5,733 nt of DNA. Origin: a bacterium (lineage in GTDB: Bacteria; Pseudomonadota; Gammaproteobacteria; Burkholderiales; Methylophilaceae). Position 1 is the stretch's first letter. The number at the start of each line of letters is the position of its first letter. Positions 1-5,733 of the stretch are shown piece after piece. Where the stretch lies: the NCBI GenBank assembly GCA_027310505.1, contig DAIDAS010000182.1, positions 1 to 5,733 on the forward strand, in the 5' to 3' direction. The notes under the pieces were generated by a model. The model did no database searches. It had not been told where the DNA came from and saw only the letters and a program-made list of their open reading frames with translations. Made by a program: the position numbers and the translations under genes.

Positions 1-182
1 AACCCACCCAGCGTATAACCTAGCTGAATGGCTTGAGAGGCATCGCGGCGGGTATCCGCATCGCAGAACACATCTGCCGCAACAACCTCAAAGCCTGCCG
101 CGACCGCCGCCCGGACGAACGGGCGGGCACTGGCCGCAGCGATGATCAGGCGCTTAACCGAAATCCTTGCGCGCGAGTTCAA
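1..182 (-). CDS. Partial ATP-grasp superfamily protein, N-terminal fragment, downstream of mtdB
   Basis: Reading leftward through the end of mtdB, an open frame without stops runs to the window edge. From 149 it reads LIIAAASARPFVRAAVAAG, followed by FEVVAADVFCDADTRR. A short beta strand, an Ala-rich helix and a second strand ending in an acidic DxxCDxD segment is the usual N-terminal (pre-ATP-grasp) fold of ATP-grasp ligases and carboligases. Such proteins of uncertain function occur in methylotroph H4MPT gene clusters and are suspected to act in H4MPT or methylofuran synthesis; that role is inference. The start is unresolved. In-frame choices are TTG at 182 (used here), CTG at 149, or an ATG at 254 deep inside mtdB; none has a well-spaced ribosome binding site. 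Any of the upstream starts overlaps the mtdB 3' end, suggesting translational coupling. About 60 codons are visible, so the ATP-binding domain cannot be checked. Confidence 0.55.
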   Translation of the reverse strand, partial: MNSRARISVKRLIIAAASARPFVRAAVAAGFEVVAADVFCDADTRRDASQAIQLGYTLGG

Positions 183-1056
183 ACGCAGACAGGAAATCCA
201 GGTACACGTGCGCCTGGCCTTCCAGCATTTTCTTGAACAGATTCTGCTGGACATGATATTTGATGTTGCCAATTGCCAGCGCACCCAGGCCAAAAGCTTT
301 GGTACCTTCAATCTGCACGCCATCAGCCATCACGCCCACACCTTCTGCACCGGTCGGGGGCACGGCATTGACGTCTGCCACCACTTTCAGCGTGGGGGAA
401 CCGGCCATCTGCTCCAGCGTAATGACACGCACACCGGCAGCGGCACAGCACAGCGCCACATCAGTGCTTTGCAGCACACCTTTCTTGAGCTCATCGGTAC
501 TGCCGTCGACACAGCTGATGTTGGTGCCGTAGCGCTTGTTGTAGGCGGCCGCCTTTTCCTGCACATCCGCCAGGGAGCGGTGAGCCACCAGCTCAACGGT
601 CGCGCCGTATTTGGCGGCGATGACAGCGGTACAGCCACCCACAGGGCCGGTACCACCGAAAATGCTGACCTTGCGGCCGGAAAGATCGCCACCGAAGTTA
701 CGCTTCAGCGTGCGCTCGACCATGGCCATCATCGCGCCAGCCGTGGTGAAGGCGCCGGACGGGTCGGCCATGACAGAAATTTCGAAGGGGGGAATCATGG
801 ATTTCTTTGCGGTTTCCAGCATATCCATCGCCAGATCAATATCCCGGCCGCCAATCAGCATGCCAGTACGCCAGACGCCACGCGGACCGCGTGAAAAAAT
901 AGCGTCCTGCACCAACCCCGTTACCTCGTTCAACTGCACACCCGTGTACGGCGCAATAGCGTCATATCCCGCGTCATAAGCCATGTTCACATCGAACGGG
1001 CTAGCATTTTTGGCTGGTGTAATGAAGTGAAGAACGTACGGCTTTTCCGCGCTCAT
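154..1056 (-). CDS. mtdB: NAD(P)-dependent methylene-tetrahydromethanopterin dehydrogenase
   Basis: This 300-residue cytoplasmic enzyme oxidises methylene-H4MPT to methenyl-H4MPT, reducing NAD+ or NADP+, in formaldehyde oxidation. The N-terminus (SPFDVNMAYDAGYD at 19-32, then PYTGVQLNEV) matches the MtdA/MtdB family pterin-binding region. A Rossmann nucleotide-binding loop GGTGPVGG lies at 134-141, with strand 2 ending in AHR at 158-160. DVNAVPP at 228-234 and GLGALAIGNIK at 256-266 are further family signatures. The length is normal for the family. The ATG start is preceded by AAGGG with seven bases between (complement of 1064-1068). It follows mptG after 31 bases on the same strand and is probably co-transcribed with it. 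I prefer MtdB over the NADP-specific MtdA because the N-terminus resembles MtdB as I recall it and H4MPT genes surround it, but cofactor specificity is not proven by sequence. MtdC-like enzymes are a less likely alternative. Confidence 0.9.
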   Translation of the reverse strand: MSAEKPYVLHFITPAKNASPFDVNMAYDAGYDAIAPYTGVQLNEVTGLVQDAIFSRGPRGVWRTGMLIGGRDIDLAMDMLETAKKSMIPPFEISVMADPSGAFTTAGAMMAMVERTLKRNFGGDLSGRKVSIFGGTGPVGGCTAVIAAKYGATVELVAHRSLADVQEKAAAYNKRYGTNISCVDGSTDELKKGVLQSTDVALCCAAAGVRVITLEQMAGSPTLKVVADVNAVPPTGAEGVGVMADGVQIEGTKAFGLGALAIGNIKYHVQQNLFKKMLEGQAHVYLDFLSAFELARKDFG

Positions 1057-1087
1057 GTGTTTACCCTTTTAAGTTAACAAAATGGAA

Positions 1088-2098
1088 TCAATCCACCGCA
1101 CTGGCAGTGTCCACGCAATTATTTTCGTATTTTACCTGAACTTCGCTGCCCTGATTGCGTGCTTTGCACAGCAAAAAACTCAATCCGCCATAACCTGCGT
1201 ATTTTTTTTCCAGCTCACCCAGCACACATTGCGCGGCATAGTCACTCTCCAGCACGGCAAAACCGGTAGGGCCCCAGGAGCTTTGACCGACACACCCAAC
1301 ACCGGCGGCGCGCAGCCACTCCAGAACCTGCGCGACCGCGGGGCTGGTATAACGCCCACCGCCCTGCGCGGCGGCGAAGTGATCTCCCACCTGGCATTGT
1401 ATTTCGTGAATCGCCTCGCCAAATGCAAGCAGATTCTGCTCGGCAACCGCCGGCAGCGCCTGCATCAGGACCCTGCGGCACAATTCCGCCGAAGTGGCTG
1501 CCGGAAACTCGGGCAGATTACGAAAAGCCTCGACCTCCTGGCCGCCATGCACGCCCAAGGCGGCCGCATCAAAAATCAGCAGCACACGCCACTGGCTGGG
1601 AAAATCCATGCGGGAAATCACGGGCGGTACCACGGTATTCGCCCCGCGCCCGCCGTCCACCAGCAACCCACCCTGCGCAAAGGCACCGATGCCGATACCG
1701 GAGCGCGCGCCCCTTTCGGTCAACGCCGCGATGTCACTCAGGGTTAAGGGCAATTCATATAGCTTGGTTAGCGCAGCCCCGACCGCCAGCGCCATCTGGG
1801 TACCGGAGCCCAACCCGGCATGCTCGGGGATCGCCGCGTGCAGCGTCAGGTGTGCGCCGCCGGACAACCCCGCGCGCTCGGCGAAGTGCCCGGCACAGGC
1901 CAATGCGCGCTGTGCGCCAGGCCCGACAGCATCGAACCCTTCCGCTCGCCTTGCATCGATCCGGGTCGCCGGTTGATCGAGCGACAGGCCAATGCTGCCG
2001 AATTTCCGTCCCAAACCGCCGTTGAGATCAAGAAAACCCATGTGCAGGCGTGCCGTCGTCATGACGCTGACAAGTTGCGGAACGCTGCTGCTTAACAT
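1088..2098 (-). CDS. mptG: Beta-ribofuranosylaminobenzene 5'-phosphate synthase (GHMP-fold)
   Basis: The product condenses phosphoribosyl pyrophosphate with 4-aminobenzoate, releasing CO2 and pyrophosphate, in the first committed step of methanopterin synthesis. The 336-residue protein has the family N-terminal signature ARLHMGFLDLNGGLGRKFGS at 16-35. The GHMP phosphate-binding loop PEHAGLGSGTQ is at 91-101, a glycine-rich block GARSGIGIGAFAQGG at 130-144, and a C-terminal GHMP motif GQSSWGPTGFAV at 271-282. The GHMP fold is shared with sugar and mevalonate kinases, but the ARLH-GFLDLNG block is specific to the RFAP synthase family. The ATG at 2098 is chosen because the conserved VSVMTTARLH strand begins before the internal Met13; its ribosome binding site is weak (GGA about 10 bases upstream). 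It is the first gene of the leftward operon, directly behind the promoter at 2136-2163. An A8 run lies in codons 297-299. Confidence 0.9.
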   Translation of the reverse strand: MLSSSVPQLVSVMTTARLHMGFLDLNGGLGRKFGSIGLSLDQPATRIDARRAEGFDAVGPGAQRALACAGHFAERAGLSGGAHLTLHAAIPEHAGLGSGTQMALAVGAALTKLYELPLTLSDIAALTERGARSGIGIGAFAQGGLLVDGGRGANTVVPPVISRMDFPSQWRVLLIFDAAALGVHGGQEVEAFRNLPEFPAATSAELCRRVLMQALPAVAEQNLLAFGEAIHEIQCQVGDHFAAAQGGGRYTSPAVAQVLEWLRAAGVGCVGQSSWGPTGFAVLESDYAAQCVLGELEKKYAGYGGLSFLLCKARNQGSEVQVKYENNCVDTASAVD

Positions 2099-2135
2099 GG
2101 CATATCTATCCAGAACGTAATATTGAGGTTAGGGC

Positions 2136-2163
2136 ATTCTAGCCCAGAGGGTACATTTTTCAA
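2136..2163 (-). promoter_or_regulatory. Sigma-70-type promoter of the mptG-mtdB operon
   Basis: On the minus strand, TTGAAA (complement of 2158-2163, one mismatch to TTGACA) is followed after 16 bases by TAGAAT (complement of 2136-2141, one mismatch to TATAAT). Transcription would start near 2129 and give a leader of about 30 bases before the mptG ATG. Two near-consensus hexamers at acceptable spacing, on the right strand and at the right distance from the gene, make this a good call, although no start site has been measured. Confidence 0.65.
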
Positions 2164-2204
2164 ATTTGTCGCCGCCAACACTCACCGGACATGGAAAAGC
2201 ACGG

Positions 2205-2210
2205 TAAAAT
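2205..2210 (+). promoter_or_regulatory. Weak candidate -10 element for the fhc operon
   Basis: TAAAAT (one mismatch to TATAAT) lies 72 bases before the fhcB ATG on the plus strand. No acceptable -35 hexamer sits 15-19 bases upstream (the sequence there is CTCACCGG), so this would be either an activator-dependent promoter or a chance match. Listed because it is the best rightward candidate I could find in the intergenic region. Confidence 0.2.
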
Positions 2211-2281
2211 CAGCACCAGATTCTCACTGGCAGGAATCTCGGCCTCAGTGGGGCACAGCACAATCATTAGGATGAATCGGG

Positions 2282-3562
2282 ATGGAGACTTTTGCACAAG
2301 CAGGCACGATGGATTCTGTGACCTGCCCTTTCTGTGGGCTGCTTTGCGACGACCTCTCGGTCGAACGGGATGTCGCAGGAAATCTCAACGTAGCCAAAAA
2401 CGGCTGCCACAAAAGCATTACCTTTTTCAGCCGTGCGCCACAGGCACCCTCCCCCCGCGTGGACGGTCGGACTGTTGAGCTCAAGGATGCCGTGGCCAAA
2501 GCGGCCAAAATCCTGGGTAATGCCCGCCACCCGCTGATCGCCGGCCTCGGCACCGAGGTACAAGGCATGCGCGCGGTGATGAGTCTGGCCGACAAGGCTG
2601 GCGCCGCGCTGGACCACATGAACTCCAACGGTTTCATGCGCAACATCCAGGTGGTACAGAATTCCGGCTGGCAGATCTGCACCCTGACCGAGGTACGCAA
2701 CCGCGTCGACCTGCTGGTGATCGTCGGCACGGATGTCGTGAGCCTGTTCCCGCGTTTTTTCGAGCGTGTCGTGTGGAACCGCGACTCCATGTTCGACCAG
2801 AACACGTCCGCCCGTGAAGTCGTCTATCTGGGCGGGCGCGGCATCGACACCTCCGCCGGTGTGGCGCCGGATGGCCGCAAGCCGGACGTGCTGCCGTGCG
2901 ATCCCGAACATATGCCAGACGTAATGGCTGCGCTGCGCGCATTGCTCGCAGGCAAGAAACTGCATGCCACCGAAGTGGGCGGCATCGCCGTCGCCGAGCT
3001 GGAAAAGCTGGCGCAGCGCCTGCAAACGGCCAAGTACAGTGTCATCGCCTGGGCGGCCGGCGCGCTCAACTTCCCGCATGCCGAACTCACGGTGCAGAAC
3101 ATCACCGAACTGGTCAAAACGCTGAACAAGACCACCCGCTCCTCGGGTTTGCCTCTAGGGGGCAACGAAGGCGAAATGAACGCGAACCAGGTCAGCGCAT
3201 GGATTTCCGGTTACCCGGTGCGCACCTCCTATGCGCGCGCCTATCCGGAACACGATCCTTATCATTTTTCAACGGATCATCTGCTGTCCAGCGGCGAAGC
3301 AGACGCGATGCTATGGGTATCATCGTTCAACCCGGATCGCGTGCCGCCCAAAACCGACCTGCCCACCGTGGTGTTCGGCCATGCCCACATGAAGCTCGAG
3401 CAGGAGCCCGCGGTGTTCATCCCCGTCGGAACGCCGGGGGCGGATCACAACGGCATCATGTTCCGCAGCGACAACGTAGTATCGCTGCCGCTCGACCAAT
3501 TGCGCGACAGCGCCCTGCCCTCTCTGGGCGAAGTACTGACTGCCATCGAACAAGCGCTGTAA
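2282..3562 (+). CDS. fhcB: Formyltransferase/hydrolase complex subunit B (FwdB/FmdB homologue)
   Basis: A 426-residue subunit of the cytoplasmic Fhc complex, homologous to the molybdenum/tungsten subunit FwdB/FmdB of archaeal formylmethanofuran dehydrogenase. Near the N-terminus CPFCGLLCDD (15-24) plus Cys42 (NGCHK) reproduces the four-cysteine pattern that binds a [4Fe-4S] cluster in the archaeal family. CTLTEVRNRVDLLVIVGTD (133-151) and the following SLFPRFFERVVW are well-conserved family blocks. However, the segment where archaeal FwdB carries its metal-ligating Cys or Sec reads DHMNSNGFMRN (111-121), with no cysteine, and the archaeal PMRG block reads PLGG (291-294). This fits the known idea that bacterial Fhc has no formate dehydrogenase activity and that FhcB is mainly structural. 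The ATG at 2282 has AGGA nine bases upstream; Met10 is an alternative start. It is the first gene of fhcB-fhcA-fhcD, 22 bases before fhcA. Confidence 0.93.
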   Translation: METFAQAGTMDSVTCPFCGLLCDDLSVERDVAGNLNVAKNGCHKSITFFSRAPQAPSPRVDGRTVELKDAVAKAAKILGNARHPLIAGLGTEVQGMRAVMSLADKAGAALDHMNSNGFMRNIQVVQNSGWQICTLTEVRNRVDLLVIVGTDVVSLFPRFFERVVWNRDSMFDQNTSAREVVYLGGRGIDTSAGVAPDGRKPDVLPCDPEHMPDVMAALRALLAGKKLHATEVGGIAVAELEKLAQRLQTAKYSVIAWAAGALNFPHAELTVQNITELVKTLNKTTRSSGLPLGGNEGEMNANQVSAWISGYPVRTSYARAYPEHDPYHFSTDHLLSSGEADAMLWVSSFNPDRVPPKTDLPTVVFGHAHMKLEQEPAVFIPVGTPGADHNGIMFRSDNVVSLPLDQLRDSALPSLGEVLTAIEQAL

Positions 3563-3584
3563 GTTTCCCAAGGAAGCCTGAATT

Positions 3585-5261
3585 ATGTTGATCAAACTCA
3601 CCGGCGGCACGGTTTACGACCCGGCGCACGGCATCAATGGCAAGGTCATGGACATTTATGCCCGTGACGGCCGCATCGTTGAACGTCCGCGTGACGGCGA
3701 AAAAATCGACCAGGAGTACAACCTGGCCGGCAAGGTTGTCATGGCTGGCGCCATCGACATGCACACGCATATCGGCGGCGGCAAGGTCAATATCGCCCGT
3801 ACGTTGCTGCCCGAAGATCATCGCGGCGACCCCGTGCCGCACTCAGACCTGTGCCGCGCCGGCTGCGGCCATGCCGTGCCATCCACGCTCACCACCGGCT
3901 ACCGTTACGCCGAAATGGGTTATACCGCAGGCTTCGAACCTGCCGTATTGCCAATGAATGCACGCCAGGCCCACCTTGAAATGGGCGACACGCCCATTAT
4001 CGACAAGGGCGGCTACGCCATGCTGGGCAGCGACGACCTGCTGCTGCGCATGATGGCGGCGAACAAAGACCAGAACGCGATCAACGACTATGTCGCCTGG
4101 ACCATCCACGCCAGCCAGGCCATGGGGATCAAGGTAGTCAATGCGGGCGGCATCAGCGCCTTCAAGTTCAACCAGCGCATGCTGGATCTGGACGAGCAGA
4201 ATGCCTATTACAAAGTCACGCCACGTGAAGTGCTGCAGCGGCTATCCCGCGCCGTGCACGAACTGGGCGTGCCTCATCCGCTGCACGTCCACGGCAACAA
4301 TCTGGGGGTACCGGGCAACGTCGAAACCACGCTCAACACCATCGCTGGCGTAGAAGGCTACCCGCTGCACCTGACGCACATCCAGTTCCATAGCTACGGC
4401 ACCGAGGGCGATCGCAAGTTTTCCTCCGGCGCGGCGCGCATTGCCGAGGCCATCAACAAGAACAAGAACATCTCGGCCGACGTCGGCCAGATCCTGTTCG
4501 GCCAGACGGTAACCGCCTCGGGCGACAACATGTCGCAGTTCCGCAATGCAGGCCACGCCACCCCCAACAAGTGGGTGTGCATGGACATCGAGTGCGATGC
4601 CGGCTGCGGCGTGGTGCCGTTCAAGTACAAGGACCAGAACTTCGTCAACGCGCTGCAATGGGCGATCGGCCTGGAAATCTTCCTGCTGGTGGATGACCCG
4701 TGGCGCATTTTCCTCACCACCGACCACCCCAACGGCGCGCCGTTCACCAGCTATCCGCATCTGATCAAGCTGCTGATGGACAAGACATTCCGCAACGAGA
4801 TGCTGTCGCGCATCAGCCCGGATGCCCAGACCATGAGCACGCTGGCTTCCATCGACCGCGAGTATTCGCTGTACGAAATCGCCATCATGACCCGTGCCGG
4901 CGCAGCCAAGCTGGTCGGCCTGCATGATCGCGGCCATCTGGGTGCCGGTGCTGCGGCCGACATTACGGTGTACACCGACAATGCCGACCGCGAAAAGATG
5001 TTCGCCAAGCCGGATTACGTATTCAAGGACGGCGAACTGGTCGTCAGGGATGGCAGCGTGGTCAAGGTTACCTGGGGTGCCACCCATGTGGTGAAACCGG
5101 AATTCGACCGCGGCATCGAGAAAGAAATCGCCAAGTATTTCGACACCTATCACACGGTCAAGATGGATCACGTCAAGGTTACCGACCAGCACATTGCCGA
5201 CGATGGCCGCGGCCATGTGCAAGTGCAGGCATGCGAAGGCAGAAGGGAAAAAACAGCATGA
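3585..5261 (+). CDS. fhcA: Formyltransferase/hydrolase complex subunit A (FwdA-like amidohydrolase)
   Basis: The 558-residue hydrolytic subunit of Fhc. It cleaves the formyl group from formyl-methylofuran to give formate, the last step of the H4MPT route. It belongs to the metal-dependent amidohydrolase family and is close in length to archaeal FwdA. Expected metal and catalytic residues are visible: HTH in DMHTHIGGGK (His60, His62), Lys183 in GIKVVNAGG (the position of the carboxylated lysine in archaeal FwdA), His234/His236 in PLHVHGNN, His265/His269 in LTHIQFHSYG, and Asp380 in TTDHPNGAP. A C-terminal amidohydrolase strand region (GHLGAGAAADITVYTDN, 450-466) follows. The ATG has AAGGAAG eight bases upstream (3570-3576). 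The stop overlaps the fhcD start as ATGA, a sign of translational coupling. Residue roles are transferred from the family by memory of its alignment; the gene identity itself is secure. Confidence 0.96.
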   Translation: MLIKLTGGTVYDPAHGINGKVMDIYARDGRIVERPRDGEKIDQEYNLAGKVVMAGAIDMHTHIGGGKVNIARTLLPEDHRGDPVPHSDLCRAGCGHAVPSTLTTGYRYAEMGYTAGFEPAVLPMNARQAHLEMGDTPIIDKGGYAMLGSDDLLLRMMAANKDQNAINDYVAWTIHASQAMGIKVVNAGGISAFKFNQRMLDLDEQNAYYKVTPREVLQRLSRAVHELGVPHPLHVHGNNLGVPGNVETTLNTIAGVEGYPLHLTHIQFHSYGTEGDRKFSSGAARIAEAINKNKNISADVGQILFGQTVTASGDNMSQFRNAGHATPNKWVCMDIECDAGCGVVPFKYKDQNFVNALQWAIGLEIFLLVDDPWRIFLTTDHPNGAPFTSYPHLIKLLMDKTFRNEMLSRISPDAQTMSTLASIDREYSLYEIAIMTRAGAAKLVGLHDRGHLGAGAAADITVYTDNADREKMFAKPDYVFKDGELVVRDGSVVKVTWGATHVVKPEFDRGIEKEIAKYFDTYHTVKMDHVKVTDQHIADDGRGHVQVQACEGRREKTA

Positions 5262-5733
5262 TCATTAACGGCGTCACTATCGACGACACTTTTGCCGAAG
5301 CCTTCGGCATGCGCGGCACGCGCGTCATCATCACCGCGCAGAACCTGAAATGGGCCTACAACGCCGCCAATGCCATGACGGGCTTTGCCACCTCGGTGAT
5401 CGCCTGCGGCGTGGAGGCTGGCGTAGAGCGTGAAATGGATCCATCCGAGACGCCTGACGGCCGCCCCGGCGTTTCGGTGCTGCTGTTCGCCATGGGCAGC
5501 GCCGTGCTGATGAAACAACTGGAAACCCGCATGGGGCAATGCGTGCTGACCTGCCCGACCGCCGCCGCATTCTCCGGCATCGAAGGCGGCGACCGCATCA
5601 ACCTGGGCAAGAACCTGCGTTTCTTCGGCGACGGATTCCAGATTTCCAAACAGTTCGGCGGCAAGCGCTACTGGCGCGTGCCGGTGATGGACGGTGAATT
5701 CCTGACTGAAGAAAAAACCGGCATGGTGCGTGC
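5258..5733 (+). CDS. fhcD: Formyltransferase/hydrolase complex subunit D (Ftr homologue), 3' truncated by window edge
   Basis: FhcD transfers the formyl group between H4MPT and methylofuran and is homologous to archaeal formylmethanofuran:H4MPT formyltransferase (Ftr). The frame is open from ATG 5258 to the right edge, giving 159 of roughly 300 expected residues. The N-terminus MIINGVTIDDTFAEAFGMRG, followed by TRVIITAQNLKWAYNAANAMTGFATSVIACGVEAG, is the Ftr N-terminal signature. ETPDGRPGVSVLLFAMG, then CVLTCPTAAAFSGIEGGDRI and GKNLRFFGDGFQ, are further family blocks. GAAGGG at 5242-5247 lies ten bases before the ATG, inside the end of fhcA, and the start overlaps the fhcA stop by four bases. 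This predicts coupled translation and balanced amounts of the A and D subunits. No internal stop or frameshift is seen. fhcC probably follows, but that is inference from other clusters. Confidence 0.96.
   Translation, partial: MIINGVTIDDTFAEAFGMRGTRVIITAQNLKWAYNAANAMTGFATSVIACGVEAGVEREMDPSETPDGRPGVSVLLFAMGSAVLMKQLETRMGQCVLTCPTAAAFSGIEGGDRINLGKNLRFFGDGFQISKQFGGKRYWRVPVMDGEFLTEEKTGMVR

Larger units (their letters stand above)
2099..2281. other. Divergent intergenic control region between mptG and fhcB
   Basis: These 183 bases separate the starts of two diverging operons of the same pathway and are more AT-rich than the flanking genes in the 2099-2170 part. They hold a good leftward sigma-70-type promoter (2136-2163), a palindrome CAAATTTG at 2161-2168, a GGGC-N6-GCCC inverted repeat at 2132-2145, a weak rightward -10-like hexamer at 2205-2210, and a possible small hairpin at 2225-2250. 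The fhcB ribosome binding site AGGA is at 2269-2272. A short frame opening at 2191 runs into fhcB out of phase and does not look like a gene. I recognise no riboswitch here. Confidence 0.85.

Noticed and set aside
142..894. 250-codon plus-strand open frame opposite mtdB
   Set aside because: Mirror frame of mtdB. The product is rich in His, Thr and Gly and shows no recognisable domain.
1057..1087. Possible terminator between mptG and mtdB
   Set aside because: The 31-base gap contains no stem-loop with a T-run in the leftward direction; it only carries the mtdB ribosome binding site.
1082..1747. 221-codon plus-strand open frame opposite mptG
   Set aside because: Antisense shadow of mptG with no ribosome binding site and no domain signature.
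2191..2478. 95-codon plus-strand frame starting in the intergenic region and running into fhcB
   Set aside because: It overlaps the fhcB coding region out of frame, has no good ribosome binding site, and its second half is the out-of-phase reading of the FhcB cysteine region.
2267..3079. 270-codon minus-strand open frame opposite fhcB
   Set aside because: Antisense shadow; fhcB on the other strand has conserved cysteine and family motifs throughout this span.
2282..3562. fhcB as a true formate dehydrogenase or archaeal-type formylmethanofuran dehydrogenase subunit
   Set aside because: The active-site Cys/Sec and arginine positions appear substituted and the neighbours are mptG, mtdB, fhcA and fhcD, so the bacterial Fhc assignment fits better.
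4242..5222. 326-codon open frame on the minus strand opposite fhcA
   Set aside because: It lies wholly within fhcA, which is unmistakable by its metal-binding motifs. The antisense translation is a low-complexity mix rich in His, Val, Ala and Gly with no family motif, as expected from a GC-rich gene read backwards.

Overview
This window holds part of a bacterial tetrahydromethanopterin (H4MPT)-linked one-carbon pathway, the formaldehyde oxidation module of methylotrophs. Five protein genes account for nearly all of it. The only sizeable non-coding stretch is a 183-base divergent intergenic region at 2099-2281. The genes are GC-rich with GC-biased third codon positions, ribosome binding sites are AAGGA/GAAGGG-like, and one clear sigma-70-type promoter is visible. 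Together with the gene content this fits a methylotrophic or facultatively methylotrophic proteobacterium, more likely beta- or gamma- than alpha-, but I cannot name the genus from sequence alone.

Minus-strand arm (reads leftward from about 2129): a divergent promoter drives a GHMP-fold gene for beta-ribofuranosylaminobenzene 5'-phosphate synthase (mptG, 1088-2098), the first committed step of methanopterin synthesis. After a 31-base gap comes NAD(P)-dependent methylene-H4MPT dehydrogenase (mtdB, 154-1056). A third reading frame follows and runs off the left edge (1 to about 182). It looks like the N-terminus of an ATP-grasp superfamily protein, a type often found in H4MPT clusters, but its start codon is not obvious.

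Plus-strand arm (reads rightward): fhcB (2282-3562), fhcA (3585-5261) and the first 159 codons of fhcD (5258 to the right edge). These encode subunits of the formyltransferase/hydrolase complex (Fhc), which takes the formyl group from formyl-H4MPT and releases formate. fhcA and fhcD overlap by four bases (ATGA). The fourth subunit, fhcC, is expected just beyond the right edge but is not visible.

Together, MptG helps make the carrier, MtdB oxidises methylene-H4MPT to methenyl-H4MPT, and Fhc finishes the route by releasing formate. The formaldehyde-activating enzyme (fae) and the cyclohydrolase (mch) are not in the window. The system itself is known. The points most worth following up are the apparent loss of redox active-site residues in FhcB, the unidentified ATP-grasp gene with an unresolved start, and the compact divergent control region. 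I see no RNA genes, mobile elements, CRISPR arrays or long repeats.
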